Below, piece after piece: positions 1-7,063 of a stretch of 59,801 bases of DNA; position 1 is the stretch's first letter; every line of letters begins with the position of its first letter. Below the pieces are notes generated by a model. The model worked only from the letters and a program-made list of their open reading frames with translations. It was not told the DNA's origin and ran no database searches. A program made the position numbers and the translations under genes. The stretch is from Aestuariivirga sp. (GTDB lineage Bacteria; Pseudomonadota; Alphaproteobacteria; Rhizobiales; Aestuariivirgaceae), in assembly GCF_020252405.1 (NCBI RefSeq), contig NZ_JADCDA010000041.1, positions 1 to 59,801 on the forward strand. The letters run 5' to 3'.

Positions 1-2
1 AA

Positions 3-122
3 CAGCTGATCGCCATCGGAAAAGCTCCCAAGCAGGCCATCACTGCCGTCATGCGAAAGCTCGTCGTCCTCGCCAACGCACTCCTCAAAAAACGCGCCAC
101 CTGGCAGAAAAAAATCGCTTGA
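3..122 (+). mobile_element. 3' end of an IS110-family transposase gene, cut by the window edge
   Basis: The third forward frame is open from the first bases of the window and gives 39 residues before a TGA. The tail reads ITAVMRKLVVLANALLKKR, then a Trp and a lysine-rich end. This matches the C-terminus of IS110/IS1111-type (DEDD) transposases, the end of the transposase_20 domain. The start and catalytic part lie outside the window, so it is not possible to say whether the element is intact. I see no clear terminal inverted repeat after the stop; IS110 elements often lack one. It sits in the lower-GC segment bounded by the tRNA-Val gene, which fits an accessory insertion. Confidence 0.72.
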
Positions 123-227
123 TCATCACGGATACTCTAAGCCCCGTCGAGCTGCCGAGAGCTGAGGCAGGCGGTGGAGCCAGTGGCAACAGTTCGCCTC
201 TGGGTCTTGTTCGTCAGAACATAGCTC

Positions 228-524
228 TCACGGGCACAATGAGATGTGCTTTGCCTCGATCAAAATGGCTTCGTATGCTTCTCTCGACAAAGTGCACTTA
301 ACGAAGTTCTTGAACTGGCCAGTAGTCATCTTGCACTGCCGCGCCATCTGACCCACCAGTGCATCAGACAACGTCTTGTAGCGGCTTCCGTGGGAGGTCT
401 TGGTGAAAACTGAAGTCTTCAATCCCGATGTTGTCCAATAGATGTAGAACGTATGGTCGCCCTCTACAGCGGCGAAACCCTTCTTCTCCAGTGACGCCTC
501 AATATCCTTGCGGTCTAAGGGCAT
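228..524 (-). CDS. Small HicA-like protein, candidate mRNA interferase toxin
   Basis: A 98-aa protein with no assigned function. The N-terminal 50 residues follow the HicA pattern: a helix (residues 5-15, RKDIEASLEKKGF), a strand, then a GDHTFY segment where HicA has its G-S-H catalytic histidine, then strands and a TKTSHGSRYKTL stretch. The C-terminal half (QMARQCKMTTGQF, then KCTLSREAYEAIL) extends beyond a minimal HicA of about 60 residues. The ATG shares one base with the TAA of the upstream gene, so the two are almost certainly co-translated. That partner ends in a HicB-like domain, which supports a toxin-antitoxin reading in hicB-hicA order. The assignment is by pattern only; His25 would be the predicted catalytic residue. 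Confidence 0.6.
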   Translation of the reverse strand: MPLDRKDIEASLEKKGFAAVEGDHTFYIYWTTSGLKTSVFTKTSHGSRYKTLSDALVGQMARQCKMTTGQFKNFVKCTLSREAYEAILIEAKHISLCP

Positions 525-1585
525 TACCGAACACCGAACGCGTTGCGAAGTTCCTTCTGCAGCAACTTCGCGTCTGAGCTGAGGGTTTGGGGATCGGCCT
601 CTGCGTACTCCCGCCAGAGGAATGCAAGAGCTTCATTGACCGCCTCCTCCAGCTCATCACGGGTTTCCGCACTCGTGAACAAGTGAAAATCACCCTCTGC
701 CACGTAAAGGCCGTCTTCAGGATTGAAAGAGACCCGGACACTCACAGGCCTCGCCGCCTCAAGTGTTTGACCGCTGAAGCCAAAGGTCGTCACCTCAATG
801 GGGGACTCATCGACCTCGATTATCTCTGATATGTTATTCAGCGTTTTCAATGTATCGTCATCGTTGAGAATTGCCTCGCCGCGCAGCTGTATCCATTCAC
901 GGCGGTTTTCAACGAGAACCGGTTCGAAGTCTTCTCCATACGCCCCGAACAGCAGGCGACCGTTGGGTAGTTGAATTCTGAGGGTCCGGGTTTGAAATTC
1001 GAGTGCATCGAGACGGCCCGTTACGACCATGGGGTGGATAATGGTGGGCGCGGCTTCCGAAATCAGCGGGTTAAGACGTTCGATGGCGGTCTTGCCGTTC
1101 AACAAGGTTACACCACCAGTTGCTTCGATGGTGACATACAGACCCGTGCGTGGTGGGGGCTGCATCTTCTTGAGTTCCGCGGCGATTGCCCGGCGGACGG
1201 AAGCGGTGGGAACGGCCCGTCGAAAACCGGCAACATCTTCGGCCTCCACCGCGTTCAGTACGTCAGTGAAGATGCCGACGACTGCCTTGAGATCTTGCGC
1301 GTCAAGCAGGCCATGCGAAGGATCCCCTATGCTGTAGGGAAGATCATAGCCTCCATCTTGTGGCACACCACAGACAACCGCGTATTTGCGTTCCATCTGG
1401 CGGCTCACCCGGAGACGCTGCTTGATCTCTCCACCTTCGTAATTCACGGCAAGCAGATGAACGACCCGTTGGAGTGCTTGAACCGCTTGAAGAAGCGTGA
1501 CCGCTGGAACCTTGTGAGCGCGCACCAACGCGTTCTCGCCCCCGAAGTGAAGGTGGAACTCAGGTGGGGGCGGTGCGTCACTCAT
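524..1585 (-). CDS. 353-aa protein with HicB-like C-terminal domain and uncharacterised N-terminus
   Basis: I do not recognise the first 270 or so residues. They are soluble and mixed alpha/beta, with no signal peptide or membrane segment, and start with FHLHFGGENALVRAHKVPA. Residues from about 283 to 335 have a HicB-like partial RNase H layout: a strand (VSVRVSF), the acidic turn NPEDGLYVAEG, a second strand, then the helix TRDELEEAVNEALAFL. HicB antitoxins are usually 70-150 aa with a DNA-binding C-terminus, so a 353-aa version with the HicB-like fold at its end is unusual. It is translationally coupled to the HicA-like gene. Roles as antitoxin, RNA-binding protein or sensor are inference. 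The ATG at 1585 has no strong ribosome binding site. Confidence 0.55.
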   Translation of the reverse strand: MSDAPPPPEFHLHFGGENALVRAHKVPAVTLLQAVQALQRVVHLLAVNYEGGEIKQRLRVSRQMERKYAVVCGVPQDGGYDLPYSIGDPSHGLLDAQDLKAVVGIFTDVLNAVEAEDVAGFRRAVPTASVRRAIAAELKKMQPPPRTGLYVTIEATGGVTLLNGKTAIERLNPLISEAAPTIIHPMVVTGRLDALEFQTRTLRIQLPNGRLLFGAYGEDFEPVLVENRREWIQLRGEAILNDDDTLKTLNNISEIIEVDESPIEVTTFGFSGQTLEAARPVSVRVSFNPEDGLYVAEGDFHLFTSAETRDELEEAVNEALAFLWREYAEADPQTLSSDAKLLQKELRNAFGVR

Positions 1586-1714
1586 GGAGAGGATTTGTTT
1601 CGATTGGGCGAACGGCTTTTGGAACGGGAACTTTCACCAGGTTGCCAATGCCGTCAAGCAGTTCCGGGTGCTTGAAAACGACATCAGTTTGGCAGTTGAG
1701 TGGTCAGAAGAGGA

Positions 1715-1789
1715 TGGTGGGAGCGACAGGGATCGAACCTGTGACCACTCCGATGTGAACGGAGTGCTCTACCGCTGAGCTACGCTCCC
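1715..1789 (-). tRNA. tRNA-Val, anticodon CAC
   Basis: Read on the minus strand this is a complete 75-nt tRNA. The acceptor arm GGGAGCG pairs with CGCTCCC, followed by discriminator A and an encoded CCA. The D arm is GCTC...GAGC, the anticodon stem is CTCCG/CGGAG around loop TTCACAT (anticodon CAC, codon GTG), and the T arm holds GTTCGATCC. No mismatch is seen in the stems. Its 3' end points toward the accessory genes at 228-1585, the usual geometry for an integration site. I found no second copy of the tRNA 3' end inside the window to mark an attachment repeat. Confidence 0.97.
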
Positions 1790-1942
1790 ATGGTTCAACC
1801 GAACCAGGCACCCTCCGCGCTTCTGGCTGCAAGCGCCTGTTTTTGTGAGTAAAAAACATGGCGCATGAGACAAAGTGATCCTGCGATGTGAACACACCGC
1901 GCTGCAAGCTGCGCCGATCGCCCGTGCCTTTGGGTTGGCTGC

Positions 1943-1972
1943 GGTATAGGCGGAAGGCTCCGTTCAAGTCAA
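1943..1972 (-). promoter_or_regulatory. Candidate sigma-70 promoter for tRNA-Val
   Basis: On the minus strand TTGACT is followed by 18 bases and TATACC, a good match to the housekeeping -35/-10 pattern. It points at the tRNA-Val gene, whose 5' end is about 145 bases downstream, which is a long leader for a tRNA. The 1790-1981 gap shows no gene. Support is sequence pattern only. Confidence 0.4.
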
Positions 1973-1981
1973 GGCAAGGGT

Positions 1982-2656
1982 TCAGGCCTCGGCGAAAAGC
2001 TCCTGGATGGCGTCATAGGCTTCGTCGAAATGGCCGATCAGCCGGTCCGGGCCGAAGTCCGCCACGGGCCGCGGGGTGTAGCCGAAGGGCACGGCGATGA
2101 CCGGCACGCCGGCATTGCGGGCGGTGAGGATGTCGGTTTCGCTGTCACCCACCATGATGGCCCGCGGGCTTTCGAGGTCGAGGCGGTTCACCGCCTCGTA
2201 GAAGGGGGCGGGGTCCGGCTTGGCGATGCCCAGCGTGTCCGGGCCCACCACCGCGCCGAAATATTTCGCAAGGTCCAGCGCGCCGAGCAGCTGCACCGAA
2301 AGGCCTTCCAGCTTGTTGGTGCAGACGCCGAGGCCGAAGCCCTCCGCCTTCAGCCGGTCGAGCAGGCGGACGAGGCCGGGGAAGGGGGCGCTGTCCTCCG
2401 CGATATTGGCGGAATAGAAGTCGACGAAGCGGCGGTAGTCGGGTTCGACGTCATAGCCGTCCGGCAATCCGCCGGTGGCGGCAAGCCCGCGGGTGAGCAG
2501 CGCGCGCGCGCCATGGCCCACGAAGGCGCGCACCTCCGCCATATCGAGCGGGCGGCGGCCCATTCCGCCGAGCACGAAATTGGTGGCCCGCATCAGGTCG
2601 GGTGCTGTGTCCACCAGCGTGCCGTCGAGGTCGAAAATCACCGCATGATCGGGCAA
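1982..2656 (-). CDS. gph: Phosphoglycolate phosphatase-type HAD hydrolase
   Basis: A 224-aa HAD-superfamily hydrolase expected to dephosphorylate 2-phosphoglycolate in the cytoplasm, clearing this DNA-repair and oxygenation by-product. Motif I is DLDGT (residues 9-13, nucleophile Asp9 and acid/base Asp11), motif II is CTN (112-114), motif III is Lys146 in AKPDP, and motif IV is GDSETD (170-175). The alpha-helical cap between motifs I and II has the length usual for Gph. The gene is transcribed away from gabD-rpiA-gor, and a family A repeat fills the gap between them. Gph next to rpiA is a common alphaproteobacterial neighbourhood. A related HAD phosphatase with another substrate cannot be excluded. 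Confidence 0.88.
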   Translation of the reverse strand: MPDHAVIFDLDGTLVDTAPDLMRATNFVLGGMGRRPLDMAEVRAFVGHGARALLTRGLAATGGLPDGYDVEPDYRRFVDFYSANIAEDSAPFPGLVRLLDRLKAEGFGLGVCTNKLEGLSVQLLGALDLAKYFGAVVGPDTLGIAKPDPAPFYEAVNRLDLESPRAIMVGDSETDILTARNAGVPVIAVPFGYTPRPVADFGPDRLIGHFDEAYDAIQELFAEA

Positions 2657-2703
2657 GTCTGCCTCCTTAAACTGGCATTTGGTTCCGGGCGGAACCCCGT
2701 GCT

Positions 2704-2813
2704 AAAGCATGACCCGCAAAAGTGGAACCGCTTTTGCGACAAGATCATGCGCAAGCTTCTGATCTGGCGCATGTTCCGTCCAGGCGACTCCGCCCGAACG
2801 GAACATGCGCCAG
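2704..2813 (+). repeat. Family A repeat, full two-hairpin copy (A1)
   Basis: Two palindromic modules in tandem. The first pairs CGCAAAAG with CTTTTGCG between GCATGA and AAGATCATGC ends. The second pairs CTGGCGCATGTTCCG with CGGAACATGCGCCAG. The copy at 9376-9480 is nearly the same element in the opposite orientation. It ends about 30 bases before the gabD start, so the gabD promoter or 5' UTR must overlap or precede it. Confidence 0.85.
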
Positions 2814-2843
2814 GAGGCCGCCACCCGAATGACAGGAGACTCA

Positions 2844-4319
2844 ATGGATATCCGCAAAACCCAGGCCCTGCGCGGCTTACTGAAGGACACGTCCCTCCTC
2901 AAGGAAAAATGCTATATCGACGGCAAGTGGGTCTCGGGCTCCGCGGTCATCGACGTCACCAACCCGGTTGACGACAGCGTGATCGGGGCCGTGCCGAAGC
3001 TGGGTGCTGCGGAAACCCGGCTTGCCATCGAAGCCGCAGGCCGCGCCCAGAAGGGCTGGGCGAAGAAGACCGCCAGGGAGCGCGGGGCGATCCTGCGCAA
3101 ATGGTTCAACCTGATCATGGACAATCAGGAGGACCTGGCCCAGATCATGACGGCCGAACAGGGCAAGCCCCTGGCGGAGTCGCGCGGCGAGGTGGCCTAT
3201 GGCGCGTCCTTCATCGAATTCTTCGCCGAAGAGGGCAAGCGCATCTATGGCGAGACCATTCCTTCGCCCTGGCCCGCCGCCCGCATGGTGGTGATCAAGC
3301 AGCCGGTCGGCGTCGTCGCCGCCATCACGCCGTGGAACTTCCCCAATGCCATGATCACCCGCAAGGCAGGCCCGGCGCTGGCCGCCGGCTGCGCCTTCGT
3401 CTGCAAGCCCGCCAACGAGACGCCGTTCTCCGCCCTGGCCCTGTGCGAGCTGGCCGAACGGGCCGGCATTCCGGCGGGCGTCTTCTCGGTGCTGACCGGC
3501 GTGTCGCGCGAGATCGGCGCCGAGATGACCTCAAGCCCGATCGTCCGTGCCCTGACCTTCACGGGTTCGACGGAAGTCGGCCGCGTGCTCATGGCGCAGT
3601 GCGCGCCGACCATCAAGAAGGTGGGCCTGGAGCTGGGCGGCAACGCGCCCTTCATCGTGTTCGACGACGCCGACCTCGACGCCGCGGTGCAGGGCGCCAT
3701 GCTGTCCAAGTACCGCAATGCCGGCCAGACCTGCGTCTGCGCCAACCGCATCCTCGTCCAGGACGCCGTCTATGACGCCTTCGCCGAAAAGCTCGCCGCC
3801 GCGGTGAAGACCCTCCGGGTGGGCGACGGCACGGAGCAGGGCGTCACCACCGGCCCGCTCATCAACAGGGCCGCCGTCGCCAAGGTGCGGGAGCACATCG
3901 ACGATGCGGTGAGCAAGGGCGCCAAAATCGTCAGCGGCGGCAAGCCGCTGGGCGGCAACTTCTTCGAGCCCACGCTGCTGCGCGACGTCACCGCCGGCAT
4001 GGCCGTGGCCCGCGAGGAGACTTTCGGCCCGGTGGCGCCGCTGTTCAGGTTCCACACCGAGGAGCAGGCCATCGAGATGGCGAACGCCACCGAATTCGGC
4101 CTTGCCTGCTATTTCTATTCGCGTGACATCGGCCGCGTCTGGCGGGTGGCGGAAGGCCTCGAATACGGCATGGTCGGCATCAACGAGGGCATCATCTCGA
4201 CGGCCGAGGCGCCGTTCGGCGGCGTCAAGGAATCGGGGCTCGGCCGCGAAGGTTCCCACCACGGCGTCGAGGAATATCTGGAAATGAAATATATGCTGAT
4301 GGGTGGGCTCAACACGTGA
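2844..4319 (+). CDS. gabD: Succinate-semialdehyde dehydrogenase (NADP-type aldehyde dehydrogenase)
   Basis: A 491-aa aldehyde dehydrogenase of the GabD class, oxidising succinate semialdehyde to succinate in the GABA shunt. Catalytic residues are visible: Asn165 in TPWNF, the cofactor lysine Lys188 in CKPAN, Glu263 in LELGGNAPF and nucleophile Cys297 in GQTCVCA, with the nearby second cysteine (299) typical of GabD. The start at 2844 is chosen because AGGAGA lies five bases upstream; the frame is open 39 bases further but that extension runs into the repeat. The stop overlaps the GTG start of rpiA by four bases, so gabD, rpiA and gor form one transcript. The substrate is inferred from family likeness. 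Confidence 0.9.
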   Translation: MDIRKTQALRGLLKDTSLLKEKCYIDGKWVSGSAVIDVTNPVDDSVIGAVPKLGAAETRLAIEAAGRAQKGWAKKTARERGAILRKWFNLIMDNQEDLAQIMTAEQGKPLAESRGEVAYGASFIEFFAEEGKRIYGETIPSPWPAARMVVIKQPVGVVAAITPWNFPNAMITRKAGPALAAGCAFVCKPANETPFSALALCELAERAGIPAGVFSVLTGVSREIGAEMTSSPIVRALTFTGSTEVGRVLMAQCAPTIKKVGLELGGNAPFIVFDDADLDAAVQGAMLSKYRNAGQTCVCANRILVQDAVYDAFAEKLAAAVKTLRVGDGTEQGVTTGPLINRAAVAKVREHIDDAVSKGAKIVSGGKPLGGNFFEPTLLRDVTAGMAVAREETFGPVAPLFRFHTEEQAIEMANATEFGLACYFYSRDIGRVWRVAEGLEYGMVGINEGIISTAEAPFGGVKESGLGREGSHHGVEEYLEMKYMLMGGLNT

Positions 4320-5011
4320 CCGCGGACGAACAGAAGAAAGCCGCGGCCATTGCCGCGCTCGAATACGTCAAGCCCGGCGCCAAGGTGGGCCTGGGCACGG
4401 GTTCCACCGCCAGCCTCTTCATCGAGGCGCTGGCCCATAAGGCGCGCGAGGGCCTTGACGTCGAGTGCGTCGCCACCTCGCGGGCGAGCTTCCAGCTGGC
4501 CCAGAGCCTCGGCCTGAGGATGACCACGCTCGAGAAGCAGCCGCACCTCGACGTGACGGTGGATGGCGCGGACGAGTTCGACGCCAGCTGGCAGCTCATC
4601 AAGGGCGGCGGCGGCGCGCTGCTGGCCGAGAAGATCGTGGCCACCTCGTCGCGCTATATGGTGGTGATCGCCGACCGGTCGAAGAAGGTCGATGCGCTGG
4701 GCCGCTTTCCGCTGCCCGTCGAGGTCGTGCCCTTCGGCGTCAACGCGACCGCCTGGAAGATCGACCGCGCGCTGCGGATCTGCGATCTCAAGGGCAAGCA
4801 GGTGCTGCGCCTGAAGGACGGCAAGCCCTTCGTCACCGACAGCGGCAACGCCATCATCGACGTCGCCATCGGCCACATTCCGGAGCCGCGCCGGCTGGAC
4901 GGCTTGCTGAAGTCGATCCCCGGAGTTGCCGATCATGGCCTGTTCATCGACATCTGCGGCATCGTGCTGATGGGCACCGATGACGGGGTGCGGACCTTCC
5001 GCAAGGGATGA
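4316..5011 (+). CDS. rpiA: Ribose-5-phosphate isomerase A
   Basis: A 231-aa enzyme that interconverts ribose-5-phosphate and ribulose-5-phosphate in the pentose phosphate pathway. Diagnostic motifs are GLGTGSTA (residues 25-32, phosphate binding), DGADE (83-87), and KGGGGALLAEK, whose Glu105 matches the catalytic base of the family. The length is normal for RpiA. The GTG start overlaps the gabD stop (GTGA) and the stop overlaps the gor start (ATGA), indicating translational coupling on both sides. No other isomerase is seen nearby. Confidence 0.96.
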   Translation: MTADEQKKAAAIAALEYVKPGAKVGLGTGSTASLFIEALAHKAREGLDVECVATSRASFQLAQSLGLRMTTLEKQPHLDVTVDGADEFDASWQLIKGGGGALLAEKIVATSSRYMVVIADRSKKVDALGRFPLPVEVVPFGVNATAWKIDRALRICDLKGKQVLRLKDGKPFVTDSGNAIIDVAIGHIPEPRRLDGLLKSIPGVADHGLFIDICGIVLMGTDDGVRTFRKG

Positions 5012-6369
5012 GCGGCTTCGACTATGATCTCTTCGTCATCGGCGCGGGCTCCGGCGGGGTCCGCGCCGGCCGCATCGCGGCGCGCCATGGCGCGCGCGTG
5101 GCGGTGGCGGAGGAATACCGCGTCGGCGGCACCTGCGTGATCAGGGGTTGCGTGCCGAAGAAGCTCTTCGTCCAGGCCTCGAAATTCGCCGAGGAGTTCG
5201 AGGATGCGGTGGGCTTCGGCTGGACCTCGAGCAAGGTCTCCTTCGACTGGTGGACGCTGGTCGAGAACAAGAACAGGGAGATCGACCGCCTCAACAAGGC
5301 CTATATCCGCAACCTCGAAGCGGCGGGCGCGGAGCTGATCCCCGGGCGCGCGACGCTGGAGGGCCCCAACGCCGTGCGCCTCGCGTCAGGCCGCGGCATC
5401 ACCGCGCGCTACATCCTCATCGCCACCGGCGCCACGCCCTTCGTGCCGCGGCATCTGCCGGGCCACGAGCTGGCCATCACCTCCAACGAGGCCTTCAATC
5501 TGGAAAGCCTGCCCGCGCGCATCGTCATTGTTGGCAGCGGCTACATTGCGGTGGAGTTCGCCGGCATATTTTCCGGCCTCGGCGTCGAGACGGTTCTGGT
5601 CTGTCGCGGCGGTCAGATTCTGCGCGGCTTCGACGACGACATCCGCAACCACCTTGCCGCCGAGATGAGGAAAAAGGGCATCGAGATCCGCACCCAGGCG
5701 GGCGTGTCTTCGATCGAACGCTCCGGCGGGGGCGTGCGCGTCACGCTGAATGATGGCGTCAGCTTCGGCGCGGGCCAGATCATGTTCGCCACCGGCCGCA
5801 TCCCCAATGTGATGGACCTTGGCCTCGAAAAGGCGGGCGTGGAGCTCACCCCGCATCATGCGGTGAAGGTGGACGATTACTCTCAGACCGGCGTGCCCTC
5901 GATCTACGCCGTGGGCGACGTCACCAACCGCGTCAACCTCACGCCCGTGGCCATCCGCGAGGGCCATGCCTTCGCTGACACGGTGTTCGGCGGCAAGCCG
6001 GTGAAAGTTGACCACAGCCTCATCCCCACCGCGGTCTTTTCCCAGCCCGAGATCGGCGCGGTGGGCCTGACCGAGGCGCAGGCGCGCGGGCAGTGTCCCG
6101 CTGTCGATATCTATAAGACCAGCTTCCGCCCGATGAGGCACACATTGTCCGGTCGTGACGGGCGCATGCTGATGAAGCTCGTCGTCGATGGCGGGACCGA
6201 CCGCGTGTTAGGCTGCCACATCTGCGGGCCGGACGCCGGCGAGATGGCCCAGCTCCTCGGCATTTCCGTCAGGCTCGGCGCGAAGAAGTCCGACTTCGAC
6301 GCCACCATGGCGGTGCACCCCACGGCGGCGGAGGAGCTGGTGACGATGCGGGAGAAGTGGACGGGCTGA
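5008..6369 (+). CDS. gor: Glutathione-disulfide reductase
   Basis: A 453-aa flavoprotein disulfide reductase that regenerates glutathione from GSSG with NADPH. It has the FAD-binding GAGSGG (12-17), the redox-active pair Cys43/Cys48 in GGTCVIRGCVPKKL, a central NADPH domain with GSGYIAVEF, the second FAD motif YAVGDVT, and the C-terminal HPTAAEE, whose His437 is the proton donor of the partner subunit. The CVIRGCVPKK spelling separates glutathione reductases from lipoamide and mercuric reductases. Last gene of the gabD-rpiA-gor operon, so pentose phosphate flux and NADPH use are encoded together. It converges with the DUF1989 gene 17 bases away. Confidence 0.95.
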   Translation: MSGFDYDLFVIGAGSGGVRAGRIAARHGARVAVAEEYRVGGTCVIRGCVPKKLFVQASKFAEEFEDAVGFGWTSSKVSFDWWTLVENKNREIDRLNKAYIRNLEAAGAELIPGRATLEGPNAVRLASGRGITARYILIATGATPFVPRHLPGHELAITSNEAFNLESLPARIVIVGSGYIAVEFAGIFSGLGVETVLVCRGGQILRGFDDDIRNHLAAEMRKKGIEIRTQAGVSSIERSGGGVRVTLNDGVSFGAGQIMFATGRIPNVMDLGLEKAGVELTPHHAVKVDDYSQTGVPSIYAVGDVTNRVNLTPVAIREGHAFADTVFGGKPVKVDHSLIPTAVFSQPEIGAVGLTEAQARGQCPAVDIYKTSFRPMRHTLSGRDGRMLMKLVVDGGTDRVLGCHICGPDAGEMAQLLGISVRLGAKKSDFDATMAVHPTAAEELVTMREKWTG

Positions 6370-6386
6370 AGGCGGGGAGGCCCGGC

Positions 6387-6986
6387 CTATTGGTCCAGCA
6401 CCTCGAAATGAGCCTCGGCGGTGACGCCGTTGTTGATCGGCAGCATGTCCTGCGGGCAGGCGGAAAACACCACGATGGCATCCATCTCGGCGCGGAAGAC
6501 GACATAGTCGCCGGGCCTGCACAGGCAGTTGCCCCATTCGAGACCGCCATTATCCGCCCACGGAATATTCATGAACAGGTTGAGCGAGCCGGGCGTGTGG
6601 GGAATGTGGAGGCCGAGCCCGGCCAGCCCCGCGTGCATATTGTCGCGGCAGTTGTCGTGATAATGCGTGCAGCCGAGGAGACCGTAGCGCTCGTTATCGC
6701 AGGGCGCGATCAGCGTGTCGTGGCGGCCGGGGCTTGCATCCTTCGTCAGGGTCAGGATCGGGCGGCGGCGGTTGGTCACCATCTTGTCGCCCTCCACCGG
6801 GAAAAGCCTGGTCCAGAACGCCCGGCAATGTTCCATGCCCATATACTCGCGCAGGTCACCGGCGTTGAAGGCCCAGAAATCCACCACCTGGTTGCCATGG
6901 GTGTTGATCACCTTCACCGACTGGCCCTTGTTGATGCGAACGGCCTTGCCGCGGCGGGCGGGAATAAGCTGAAGGGCGCTGCTCAC
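6387..6986 (-). CDS. DUF1989 (urea carboxylase-associated-type) protein
   Basis: A 199-aa cytoplasmic protein of the DUF1989 family, also called urea amidolyase/carboxylase-associated proteins. Family features are the N-terminal GKAVRINKGQSVKVIN, the GNQVVDFWAFN segment, DTLIAPCDNERY, the cysteine/histidine-rich LLGCTHYHDNC and the closing CLCRPGDYVVF. The role in this family is uncertain; some members sit with urea or guanidine degradation genes, but no such gene is near here. The GTG at 6986 is chosen because AGGAGGAAG lies directly upstream; the open frame runs ten codons further to an ATG without such a site. It is 77 bases downstream of the MscS-type gene on the same strand and may be its operon partner. 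Confidence 0.8.
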   Translation of the reverse strand: MSSALQLIPARRGKAVRINKGQSVKVINTHGNQVVDFWAFNAGDLREYMGMEHCRAFWTRLFPVEGDKMVTNRRRPILTLTKDASPGRHDTLIAPCDNERYGLLGCTHYHDNCRDNMHAGLAGLGLHIPHTPGSLNLFMNIPWADNGGLEWGNCLCRPGDYVVFRAEMDAIVVFSACPQDMLPINNGVTAEAHFEVLDQ

Positions 6987-7063
6987 GGGGTCTTCCTCCT
7001 GACGTTGTGAAACCATCCATAATCGGGATTGGCCCCCCTGTCAGCCCGCCTTGTTCACGCCTC

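Noticed and set aside
971-1675. A 234-aa plus-strand ORF opposite the 353-aa protein
   Set aside because: It lacks a ribosome binding site and domain signal, while the minus-strand pair has coupled start/stop and a sensible protein composition.
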